Shown here in pieces: positions 5,920 to 11,369 of a stretch of DNA of 11,369 bases. Position 1 is the stretch's first letter, and every line of letters starts with the position of its first letter. The DNA lies in assembly GCA_026388345.1 (NCBI GenBank), contig JAPLJY010000304.1:1-11369 (forward strand), given 5' to 3'. Source of the stretch: Deltaproteobacteria bacterium. Lineage in GTDB: Bacteria > Desulfobacterota > Syntrophia > Syntrophales > UBA5619. A model generated the notes under the pieces. It did no database searches, was not told the DNA's origin, and saw nothing but the letters and a program-made list of their open reading frames with translations. A program made the translations under genes and the position numbers.

Positions 5920-6705
5920 ATGGTAAACATGCTCAAACCCATCAAAAAAAATAGCGTCCGGGGCCAAGTCTTCTGGCAGCTCCGCGATCAGATTCTTCGC
6001 CGCACCTGGCCGCCGGGGAGCAAACTTCCCTCTGAAAACGAGCTTTCCGGGACTATGGGTGTGAGCCGGGGTTCCATCCGGGAAGGCATCCAACATCTGG
6101 TCTCACTGGGGATTCTGGAAACGCGACACGGTAAGGACACCTTTGTCCGGGAGTTGAGCGGCCAGGTCCACTTAAATACCCTCATCCCCCTGCTGGTTCT
6201 GGACGATATCAACATCTTGCAAGTTCTTGAATACCGGCAAATCGTCGAGAAAGGTTCGGCTGCTCTGGCCGCCGAACGCGCCACCGACCAGGATCTGGTC
6301 GAAATGGAAGCCATCTACGACCAAATGGCCCAGGTCCGGGACAATGTTGCCGAGCTTGCCCGCGCCGACCTGGAGTTCCTCCTCGTTCTGGCCAAAACCA
6401 CCGGCAATCCCGTCATCATCAAGATTAACAACGTCCTGCGCAGTATTCTTGAAGTCTCCATGGAGAACATCGTCAGCACCATGGGAATAGAGGATGGCCT
6501 GCACTACCCATCGGCTGATCATTGAAGCCATCCGGGCCCGCGATTCGCAGGCTGCGGAAAGCATCATGCAGGAACACGTTGACAGGACCATCTGGTGCCT
6601 CAAGGATGCGGCCGGGCTGGCCTCGGAACACAACCCGAATGGGAACCCAAAATCGGCAAGGCACTCCTGGGTAAGTTCCGGGAAACGGTCAAAAAGGCCG
6701 GATAG
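5920..6705 (+). pseudogene. GntR-family regulator, FadR/FCD type, frameshifted
   Basis: A transcriptional regulator of a catabolic operon. The winged helix at about residues 14-75 contains KLPSENELSGTMGVSRGSIR and ILETRHGKDTFV. An all-helical FCD ligand-binding domain follows. From ATG 5920 (ATG 5929 is also possible) the frame is open to 6525, but after GLHY the sequence leaves the family and hits a stop. The next frame continues correctly with HRLIIEAIRARDSQAAESIM, so one extra base lies in the CCC at 6507-6509. A second, opposite shift in the CCC at 6634-6636 would restore the first frame, to a stop at 6703-6705, though that tail may be unrelated. One of the FCD metal-ligand histidines (D-x-x-F-H) is Leu154 (CTC at 6379-6381). 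The gene is either decaying or contains a sequencing error. Confidence 0.75.
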
Positions 6706-6729
6706 CCGCGATATACAATCCGCTGGAAG

Positions 6730-6777
6730 GGAAGAACCCGGGCACCCACAATGGGGTGGGGGTGCCCGAGTTCTTCC
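6730..6777. terminator. Strong GC-rich hairpin (possible terminator without T-tract)
   Basis: Two 18-base arms, GGAAGAACCCGGGCACCC (6730-6747) and GGGTGCCCGAGTTCTTCC (6760-6777), pair with a single C/A mismatch around a 12-base loop. Short further complementarity (CGCTGGAAG / CTTCCAGCG) flanks the stem. It lies between the regulator and the short-chain dehydrogenase. No T-run follows on either strand, so it may be a Rho-independent-like terminator of a GC-rich genome, a processing site or another structured element. Confidence 0.5.
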
Positions 6778-6842
6778 AGCGCATCAACCCCCATTCCCGC
6801 CATGCCTATACCCATGGCGGCGGCGATCGAAAGGAGAGTTTC

Positions 6843-7595
6843 ATGCGTCTCAAAGACAAGGTTGCCCTCGTCACCGGTGCTTCTCAAGGTCTGGGACTGG
6901 CCATCGCCCGCCGGTTCAGCCTTGAGGGCGCCCTGGTTTTTCTCGGCGATGTCAAGGAGAACCAGGGCCGGGCCGCTGCCGCCGAACTCACCTCCCGGGG
7001 CGCCCATGCCTGGTTCGTCCGCCTGGATGTGTCCGACGAGGAGAGTTGGAAGGCCGCGCTTACCGCGCTGATCGACAAGGCGGGAAAGCTCGACGTCCTG
7101 GTGAACAACGCCGGAATCAACATCCGAGAGCCCATCGAGCAGATGAGCGTCGAGAATCTCGATAAAATGCTGGCCGTGAATGTCCGGGGGCCGTTTCTCG
7201 GCATCAAGCACGCCCTGCCCTTAATGCGTAAAAACGGCGGCGGCTCCATCATCAGCATGGGCTCGGTGTGCAGTCTCATCGGCCACAAGTTCACCCCCGA
7301 GGCCTACACCACCGTCAAGGGGGCGCTTTCCCAGTTGACCCGGTCGGTGGCCGTACGCTATGCCAAGGACAACATCCGGGCCAATGTGCTCTGCCCCAGT
7401 ACGGTGGAGACCCCCCTGGTTCAGGAGGTGATGAAAGACCCCGAGCGCCGGAAGGAGCGTGTGGATGAGGTGCCCCTGGGCCGTCTCGCAAGCATGGAGG
7501 ATGTGGCCGGCGCCGCACTTTACCTGGCCTCGGAGGAGGCTTCGTTCATCAATGGGGTGGCCTTCCCGGTGGACGGCGGCGCGACGGCATGGTGA
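6843..7595 (+). CDS. Short-chain dehydrogenase/reductase (classical SDR)
   Basis: A 250-residue cytoplasmic NAD(P)-dependent oxidoreductase. I chose ATG 6843 because AAGGAG lies 7 bases upstream and the protein then begins MRLKDKVALVTGASQGLG, as classical SDRs do. The open frame from 6756 runs through the hairpin and adds residues unlike the family. Motifs are TGASQGLG at 11-18, D36 after the second strand (favours NAD), NNAG at 88-91, and the tetrad N113, S141, Y155 and K159 (YTTVK). The C-terminal INGVAFPVDGGATAW is typical of 3-oxoacyl reductase- and gluconate 5-dehydrogenase-like members. In this setting a sugar-acid or polyol oxidation step is plausible. GC-rich. The 3' flank is broken gene debris, so its original operon partner is unclear. 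Confidence 0.9.
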   Translation: MRLKDKVALVTGASQGLGLAIARRFSLEGALVFLGDVKENQGRAAAAELTSRGAHAWFVRLDVSDEESWKAALTALIDKAGKLDVLVNNAGINIREPIEQMSVENLDKMLAVNVRGPFLGIKHALPLMRKNGGGSIISMGSVCSLIGHKFTPEAYTTVKGALSQLTRSVAVRYAKDNIRANVLCPSTVETPLVQEVMKDPERRKERVDEVPLGRLASMEDVAGAALYLASEEASFINGVAFPVDGGATAW

Positions 7596-7694
7596 TCATG
7601 GTTGCGGCAGGATTGCCGATTGTTCGGTATCCCCGCATGCCAAGCACGGGCAACATCCCAAACAGCACTGATTCTTTGGGGCACTGCATGGCGG

Positions 7695-8009
7695 GAAAAC
7701 CAGAAGGAGATGGCACTCCGTGAAGAAATTGCTTCTCGCGGAATAGCTCAGTACTTCAACACCTCCCTGTGTTATTCAAAGGTTGCGGTTTTGAAGTTGG
7801 CAGCGGGTCGTGAGGCGATTTATGGAGTCCCTGGAGGGGTTATTCATGATGGAGCGGTGTATCGGATTTTTCTCAAGACCCTGAAAGACCGTCTCCGGAA
7901 GAATATCGGACTGACGGTAATGGACGCCCATATCAACGACGATTCGTTTGTCGATGCGTGCGTCGATCAATTGATCACTTTTATAGACGAAAAGAAGGAT
8001 CAATCATGA
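7695..8009 (+). pseudogene. UPF0261/Tm-1-like protein, C-terminal fragment
   Basis: The frame open from 7602 becomes recognisable at about 7695. It encodes ENQKEMALREEIASRGIAQY, then KVAVLKLAAGREAIYGVPGG, then LTVMDAHINDDSFVDACVDQ. This follows the C-terminal pattern of UPF0261/Tm-1-like ATP-binding-domain proteins as I recall it (VAVLLPL.G.S..D.PGG...D..., then DAHINDPAF). The N-terminal two thirds, about 300 residues, are missing, so this is a relic. Its TGA (8007-8009) overlaps the aldolase ATG (8006-8008), so the intact gene was once translationally coupled to the aldolase. The first ~90 bases (7602-7694) match nothing I recognise. Confidence 0.55.
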
Positions 8010-8611
8010 ACAGGGCAATGGAAATTATCCGCCTGCGGAAAGAGCTGTCCGATTTCTCGAAGCGGGCGTTCCACCGGGGTCTCGTCAGCGGAACCGGGGG
8101 AAACATGAGTGTTCGGATTCCCGGTACGGATCAGGTTTTGATCACCCCAACCGGCATTTCTCTGGCGGATATCGAGCCCGAGATCAACCTGCTGATGAAT
8201 CTCGACGGAACCGTCCTGGAAAATCCCTGTGACCTGAAGTCGTCGAAAGAAACCGGGTTTCATCTTGCGGCATACCGGTTGCGCCCCGACGTGGGGGCGT
8301 TGGCCCACCTCCATCCCCCCTATGCGACGGCCTATTCGAACAAGTTGAAACCGCTTCCCATGGTCACGGTCTCGGCCCGGGGTGTCCTCAAGGAGGTTCC
8401 CTGCATCGAAAGCGCCGTGGCGGGATCCAAGGAACTTTCCGGGTTTGTCCAGGAGGGGCTGAAGAAATACCCCTCGGCCAAGGTCATCCTGATGCAGGAG
8501 CACGGGATCCTGGTACTGGGTCTGGATCTCAGCAACGCCTTTTACCTCTCAGATCTCACAGAGGACACAGCAATGATCGCCTACATCGAAGGCAACATCA
8601 AAATCGCCTGA
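8006..8611 (+). CDS. Class II aldolase/adducin-family enzyme (FucA/OtnC-like)
   Basis: 201 residues. ATG 8006 overlaps the upstream TGA and has AAGGA at 7994-7998. An open frame from 7958 would add 16 unrelated residues. The family includes L-fuculose-phosphate and ribulose-phosphate enzymes and the 3-oxo-tetronate 4-phosphate decarboxylase OtnC. These are zinc enzymes that cleave or decarboxylate a phosphorylated keto sugar or acid. Visible are the phosphate-binding SGTGGNMSVR (28-37) and TPTG (47-50), the catalytic Glu E82 in SSKETGFHLAAY, zinc ligands H101 and H103 (HLHPPY) and H166 (QEHG). It lies upstream of an OtnK-type kinase, whose product would suit it. An AAGGAGG ribosome-binding site follows directly after its stop, so another gene once came next. 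Confidence 0.87.
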   Translation: MNRAMEIIRLRKELSDFSKRAFHRGLVSGTGGNMSVRIPGTDQVLITPTGISLADIEPEINLLMNLDGTVLENPCDLKSSKETGFHLAAYRLRPDVGALAHLHPPYATAYSNKLKPLPMVTVSARGVLKEVPCIESAVAGSKELSGFVQEGLKKYPSAKVILMQEHGILVLGLDLSNAFYLSDLTEDTAMIAYIEGNIKIA

Positions 8612-8898
8612 AGGAGGACTATGATGAGTGCACGGATAAGGAAACAACGCTGCCCGTTCCTAAACGATGAAGGCCCGGGTCCTCGGTGATCCGGAGTAAC
8701 TTAGACTGGAGAAAAAGCCGGTTCCCGAACCGGGGCCGGGAGAGGTTCTGGTGCGGATCGGCATGGTGGCCATTTGCTGCACGGATGTGGAGATCATCAC
8801 CAAAGAATGGTGATCGGTTGACTTAAGGCACAATGTCTGAACATCGATCAGGCAAATGGGCCGAACATGGATTCCATTTTGCTCGATAAGGAGTGAAG
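8612..8898. other. Debris between aldolase and kinase
   Basis: Directly behind the aldolase stop an AAGGAGG ribosome-binding site and ATG 8621 open a 22-codon frame ending at 8689 that I do not recognise. It overlaps the dehydrogenase relic listed at 8667-8813. After that relic, a frame at 8822-8896 encodes LKAQCLNIDQANGPNMDSIL, then LDKE and TGA, ending 2 bases before the kinase ATG. It reads like the C-terminal tail of a lost upstream gene of unknown identity. The region is thus at least two truncated genes joined end to end. Confidence 0.45.
8667..8813 (+). pseudogene. Third zinc dehydrogenase, N-terminal fragment with nonsense codon
   Basis: From ATG 8667 the frame encodes MKARVLGDPE, then a TAA, then LRLEKKPVPEPGPGEVLVRI and GMVAICCTDVEIITKEW before TGA 8811-8813. 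This is the N-terminal GroES-like domain of a zinc-dependent medium-chain dehydrogenase, whose consensus reads '..V.EPGPGEVLVR....ICGTD'. The Gly of the ICGTD motif is Cys here. About 300 residues are missing. The gene is dead twice over: it has an early stop and a truncation. Its sequence differs from both intact dehydrogenases in the window. Confidence 0.72.
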
Positions 8899-10269
8899 AT
8901 GAATGATTTGTTAATGGCATTTTACGGCGATGATTTTACCGGTTCGGCAGACGCGATGGAGGCACTTACTTTAAATGGCGTGCCAACTGTGTTGTTTCTC
9001 GACCAGCCTGATCCTGCTTTACTGAAAAGACGTTTGAAAAACGTTCGGGCCGTGGGCGTGGCCGGAACCAGCCGGGCCATGACCCCAGCGCAAATGGACG
9101 GGGAGCTGCCCGGGCAGTTTCAACTGCTCAAGGATCTGGGGGCCCCGCTGATCCATTACAAGGTCTGCGCGACTTTTGACTCATCCCCCAAAGTCGGCAG
9201 CATCGGCCATGCGGCGGATATTGCCTTCGACGTGATCCAGCCGCCGTTCGGAGTCATTGTCCAGGGCGTTCCGATTATCGGACGCTATGTCGTATTCGGA
9301 AATCATTTCACAACCGTGGGGAACAAGACCTATCGTCTCGACCGTCATCCGATGATGAGCAGGCATCCCATTACCCCGATGGACGAAGGAGACCTCCGGC
9401 TGCATTTTGCCAGGCAGACGACAAAGAAGGTCGAGCTGATCGATCTCCTGCAGTTGAACAAGCCGTTCGATTCGATCTCCGGCCAATTCGACCGATACAT
9501 CGGCGAAGGGAATGAGATCATCCTTTTCGATACCCTGGAGGAGAGGCATCTTCTCACCATCGGGCAGTTGATCCATCAAAAAACCGGCCCGCAACCGATT
9601 TTCGTCATCGGCTCTTCGGGATTCGAGTATGCGATGGCGCGCTACTGGCAATCGGCAGGCATCGTTTCGAAACCGGCCCCGATTTCCCCGGCAGGAGCGG
9701 TCGACCGGCTCATCGTGATCAGCGGCAGCGCGGCAGACAAGACGGCTGAACAGATCCAATACGCCATGGATCATGGCTTTGAGGGTATTCGACTGAACAC
9801 GGATCTGCTCATTGATCAGGAAACCGGTCAGGACGAACGGAATCGTGTGATACAACTCTCCCTGAAGTTTCTTCGGGAAGGGAAAAGCATTATCCTCTTT
9901 TCTACCATTGGACCAGATGATCCATACATCCAAAAAACCAAAAATAAAATGAAATCTTTGGGTATTGATGTAAATGAAGTCGGAAAACATCTTGGAAAGC
10001 AACAGGGATTAATACTACGTGAATTAGTAGAAATAGCAGGACTGAAAAGAGTGTGCGTTGCTGGAGGAGACACCTGCAGTTATGTTTTACGGCAAATGGA
10101 TATAAATTCGCTGGAATTGTTAATGCCGATTACTCCTGCGGCTCCTCTATGTCGTGCGTTCTCTGATAATTCGACATTTGAAGGCCTCCAGGTTGCTTCA
10201 AAAGGCGGACAAATAGGTGCATCTGAATATTTTATTCAAGTCTTAAACGGACAAAGAGCGAATCTTTAG
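8899..10269 (+). CDS. Four-carbon acid-sugar kinase family protein (DUF1537/OtnK-like)
   Basis: 456 residues from ATG 8899, with AAGGAG (8888-8893) 5 bases upstream. GTG 8893 overlaps that motif and is rejected. The family phosphorylates tetronates or oxo-tetronates with ATP. The N-domain begins LLMAFYGDDFTGSADAM (DDFTGS at 11-16) and has HYKVCATFDSSPKVGSIG. The C-domain nucleotide-binding part shows SGSAADKTAEQI from about 275, AGGDTC at 388-393 and SKGGQIG at about 434. Length is within the family's usual 400-470. Composition is split: about 52-70% GC in the five blocks I counted from 9061 to 9720, then about 40% from about 9890 to the stop, with an AT-rich first ~40 bases as well. The gene may be a recombinant of two homologues. 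The reading frame is intact and all motifs remain, so it is probably functional. Convergent with the minus-strand intron relic. Confidence 0.86.
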   Translation: MNDLLMAFYGDDFTGSADAMEALTLNGVPTVLFLDQPDPALLKRRLKNVRAVGVAGTSRAMTPAQMDGELPGQFQLLKDLGAPLIHYKVCATFDSSPKVGSIGHAADIAFDVIQPPFGVIVQGVPIIGRYVVFGNHFTTVGNKTYRLDRHPMMSRHPITPMDEGDLRLHFARQTTKKVELIDLLQLNKPFDSISGQFDRYIGEGNEIILFDTLEERHLLTIGQLIHQKTGPQPIFVIGSSGFEYAMARYWQSAGIVSKPAPISPAGAVDRLIVISGSAADKTAEQIQYAMDHGFEGIRLNTDLLIDQETGQDERNRVIQLSLKFLREGKSIILFSTIGPDDPYIQKTKNKMKSLGIDVNEVGKHLGKQQGLILRELVEIAGLKRVCVAGGDTCSYVLRQMDINSLELLMPITPAAPLCRAFSDNSTFEGLQVASKGGQIGASEYFIQVLNGQRANL

Positions 10270-10860
10270 TGCACCAAAGATTTCTCTTTACTGCCAGGCT
10301 GGCCGATATAGACCCACTTGATCGGTCGCAGTCGGTATGTCCCTGTGCAAAGCTCTTCCTCCAACCCGGCGATGTTCTCCTCAAGTCTCTGCTCAAACCT
10401 CTTCACGCTTTTTCCCCGCTTGTTTAGCCATCTCCGGCACTGCCACGGGGATCATTTCACTCTCTATCGACACTGCACATCCACCTTCCCACGTCCCTTC
10501 GCTCCACAACAATTACGCCGCTTCCCCGCTACTATGGACGCTCTGACTCCTGACTGGCGGGCTCTTCGTACCCTTTTCAGGGGCAATGAACTCCTGTTTT
10601 TTCCCGATCAGGACTCCCTGGTTCACACGGCACGACCTCCTTTACATCCCGTCACCAAACACCTGACGCGTCCCGCCATCACTTCTATGTTGCCCACCCA
10701 GCGTGACAGGCCTCCCGAACTCATTGCCCCGGGGCTGGACTTCGCACGGATGCCGGAAGCCCTTCCCCCTCGTGGTTCAGCCAACGACCTTTCTCCCGGC
10801 GCAGGATCTTCCTGCTGATGGTCACACGCCTGCCGTCCGGGGTGAACTTCACCGCATTGG
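10270..10860 (-). mobile_element. Group II intron relic (ribozyme 5' part plus broken maturase)
   Basis: On the minus strand this region reads like the 5' ribozyme domains of a bacterial group II intron. The stretch at about 10519-10547 contains TCAGAGCGTCCATAGTAGCG, a phrase familiar from such introns, followed by the start of a maturase gene (10455 and below). The 3' end is cut off beside the kinase stop. Domains V and VI and most of the maturase are missing, so it cannot splice or move. The 5' boundary toward 10860 is a guess. The identification rests on the maturase residues and remembered ribozyme phrases, not on a folded structure. Confidence 0.6.
10276..10455 (-). pseudogene. Group II intron reverse transcriptase/maturase, internally deleted
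   Basis: From the ATG at 10455 (minus strand) the frame reads MIPVAVPEMAKQAGKKREEV and stops at 10396-10398. The adjacent frame then gives SVKRFEQRLEENIAGLEEEL followed by GTYRLRPIKWVYIGQPGSKEK down to about 10276. The first part resembles the start of intron-encoded proteins. The second matches the end of RT domain 0 and the start of domain 1 ('F...LE.NL..L..EL..GTYRP.P...V.IPKPGSKEKRPLG'). The usual ~60 residues between them are absent, so an out-of-frame deletion lies at about 10400-10408. The rest of the enzyme beyond PGSKEK is missing. Confidence 0.65.
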
Positions 10861-10893
10861 ATATTATTACTCCGGCAATTGAACATGTCAATG

Positions 10894-11109
10894 TTATGCA
10901 GCATAAGCAACCTTGTGATGTTTGAAGTAGCTTCGGACATGTGCCGGCCGCCTCAAGAGGGTTCTCATAAATGAACGCGTTTTCTTTTCGAGATCTTCCC
11001 GGTTTCGGACCGGTCTCCCGGAGTGGACAATGTTCTTGAGATTGCCGTTTAAGTATTCATCCGGATTGAGTTCCGGAGAATAGGAGGGAATGGGCGTACA
11101 GAGAAAGAT
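10894..11109 (-). pseudogene. IS630-family transposase, C-terminal fragment
   Basis: The minus-strand frame from 11109 to TAA (10894-10896) encodes IFLCTPIPSYSPELNPDEYL, continuing NGNLKNIVHSGRPVRN and ending YFKHHKVAYAA. The segment PSYSPELNPDEYLNGNLK is the conserved C-terminal block of IS630-type DDE transposases and contains the last catalytic acidic region (ELNPDE). The preceding ~250 residues are missing: the frame meets a stop at 11110-11112, where the sequence passes directly into the 3' end of the sugar-kinase gene. It is a dead fragment. About 30 bases downstream the intron relic begins. Confidence 0.8.
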
Positions 11110-11116
11110 TTAAGAA

Positions 11117-11369
11117 TTAATTTTGTTGTGTCATTGGGGAATCGCTGTATTTCTTCCGGATCAGGGTTTCAACGTCACGGATGTCCCGCCGGAAGGGGCC
11201 TTCTGCATCCATTTTCAGGCTGGTCAGGGCGGCCGCCCAAATCACCGCTTCGTGCGGAGGCGCGCTGAGCCTGCGGGCCATATAGGAGGCGATGCATGTA
11301 TCCCCCCGGCCGCTGCGACCCGTCAGCGTTTCAGGATGGAACCGGGCTTCATGAAAATGATTCCCATCG
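11117..11369 (-). CDS. PfkB-family carbohydrate kinase, C-terminus (partial, runs off window)
   Basis: Reading leftwards from the window edge, 83 complete codons end at TAA (11117-11119). The protein contains LTGRSGRGDTCIASYMARRL followed by a helix-rich tail with ALTSLKMDAEGPFRRDIRDV. The GRGDTC block is the PfkB C-terminal signature (G-x-G-D), in which the Asp is the catalytic base and the Gly-rich turn binds ATP phosphates. PfkB kinases phosphorylate sugars or keto-deoxy acids such as 2-keto-3-deoxygluconate. That would suit a sugar-acid dehydratase locus, but the substrate-binding half is outside the window. The gene is convergent with the plus-strand cluster. Its 3' flank is the IS630 scrap, so any downstream partner has been lost. 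Confidence 0.8.
   Translation of the reverse strand, partial: DGNHFHEARFHPETLTGRSGRGDTCIASYMARRLSAPPHEAVIWAAALTSLKMDAEGPFRRDIRDVETLIRKKYSDSPMTQQN

Noticed and set aside
6730..6777. Calling the hairpin a canonical Rho-independent terminator
   Set aside because: No T-run follows the stem on either strand, so only a structured element is certain.
6756..6842. Upstream ATG start for the short-chain dehydrogenase
   Set aside because: It lies inside the hairpin and adds 29 non-family residues. ATG 6843 has a good ribosome-binding site and a typical SDR N-terminus.
10318..10818. 166-residue plus-strand open frame
   Set aside because: It is antisense to the group II intron relic, low-complexity in Pro/Ser/Arg, and lacks a ribosome-binding site. 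The minus strand explains the region.
10623..10940. 105-residue minus-strand open frame
   Set aside because: It crosses from the IS630 fragment into intron ribozyme sequence in a frame unrelated to either protein.
1..11369. CRISPR array, tRNA, rRNA or riboswitch
   Set aside because: I saw no regularly spaced repeats, cloverleaf with CCA-type end, rRNA core motifs or recognisable aptamer sequence.

Overview
The window is a scrambled accessory locus for carbohydrate or acid-sugar catabolism, most likely from an anaerobic bacterium of the Desulfobacterota (deltaproteobacterial) or a similar lineage. That placement is an inference from mostly GC-rich codon use, traces of a TRAP transporter, a group II intron relic and the insertion-sequence types present. 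No rRNA, tRNA or housekeeping gene fixes the taxonomy.

Layout. Positions 1-138 hold the end of an insertion sequence whose transposase reads leftwards out of the window. It abuts a decayed IS4-type transposase fragment (about 150-265). A complete IlvD/Edd-family dehydratase follows (380-2050). Next come a promoter with a FadR-type operator (2149-2192) and a collapsed TRAP-transporter operon, in which the start of DctP is joined to the last residues of DctM (2213-2411). Two divergent zinc-dependent, probably NAD-linked medium-chain dehydrogenases follow (2422-3453 and 3692-4723), then a xylose-isomerase-like TIM-barrel isomerase/epimerase (4748-5551). A glutamine-amidotransferase scrap (5646-5771) and a frameshifted GntR/FCD regulator (5920-6705) come before a complete short-chain dehydrogenase (6843-7595). 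The last plus-strand group is the C-terminal piece of a UPF0261/Tm-1-like protein (7695-8009), a class II aldolase whose start overlaps its stop (8006-8611), a truncated third zinc dehydrogenase (8667-8813) and a four-carbon acid-sugar kinase of the DUF1537/OtnK type (8899-10269). On the minus strand at the right end lie a group II intron relic (about 10270-10860), the C-terminus of an IS630-type transposase (10894-11109) and the C-terminus of a PfkB-family sugar kinase (11117 to the window end).

How the parts could work together. Dehydratase, dehydrogenases, TIM-barrel isomerase, acid-sugar kinase and class II aldolase are the enzyme classes that convert sugar acids or tetronates through oxidation, isomerisation, phosphorylation and C-C cleavage. 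In known acid-sugar pathways an OtnK-like kinase phosphorylates an oxidised tetronate, and a class II aldolase-fold enzyme then decarboxylates or cleaves the product. The window holds homologues of each step, but the substrate cannot be read from sequence.

Base composition changes sharply along the window. Most genes are GC-rich (about 55-65%). About 3600-5565, much of 2050-2212 and the last ~380 bases of the kinase gene are AT-rich (about 27-48% in the 60-base blocks I counted). With at least seven gene relics between the intact genes, this looks like a locus assembled and trimmed by repeated recombination between two catabolic clusters of different origin.
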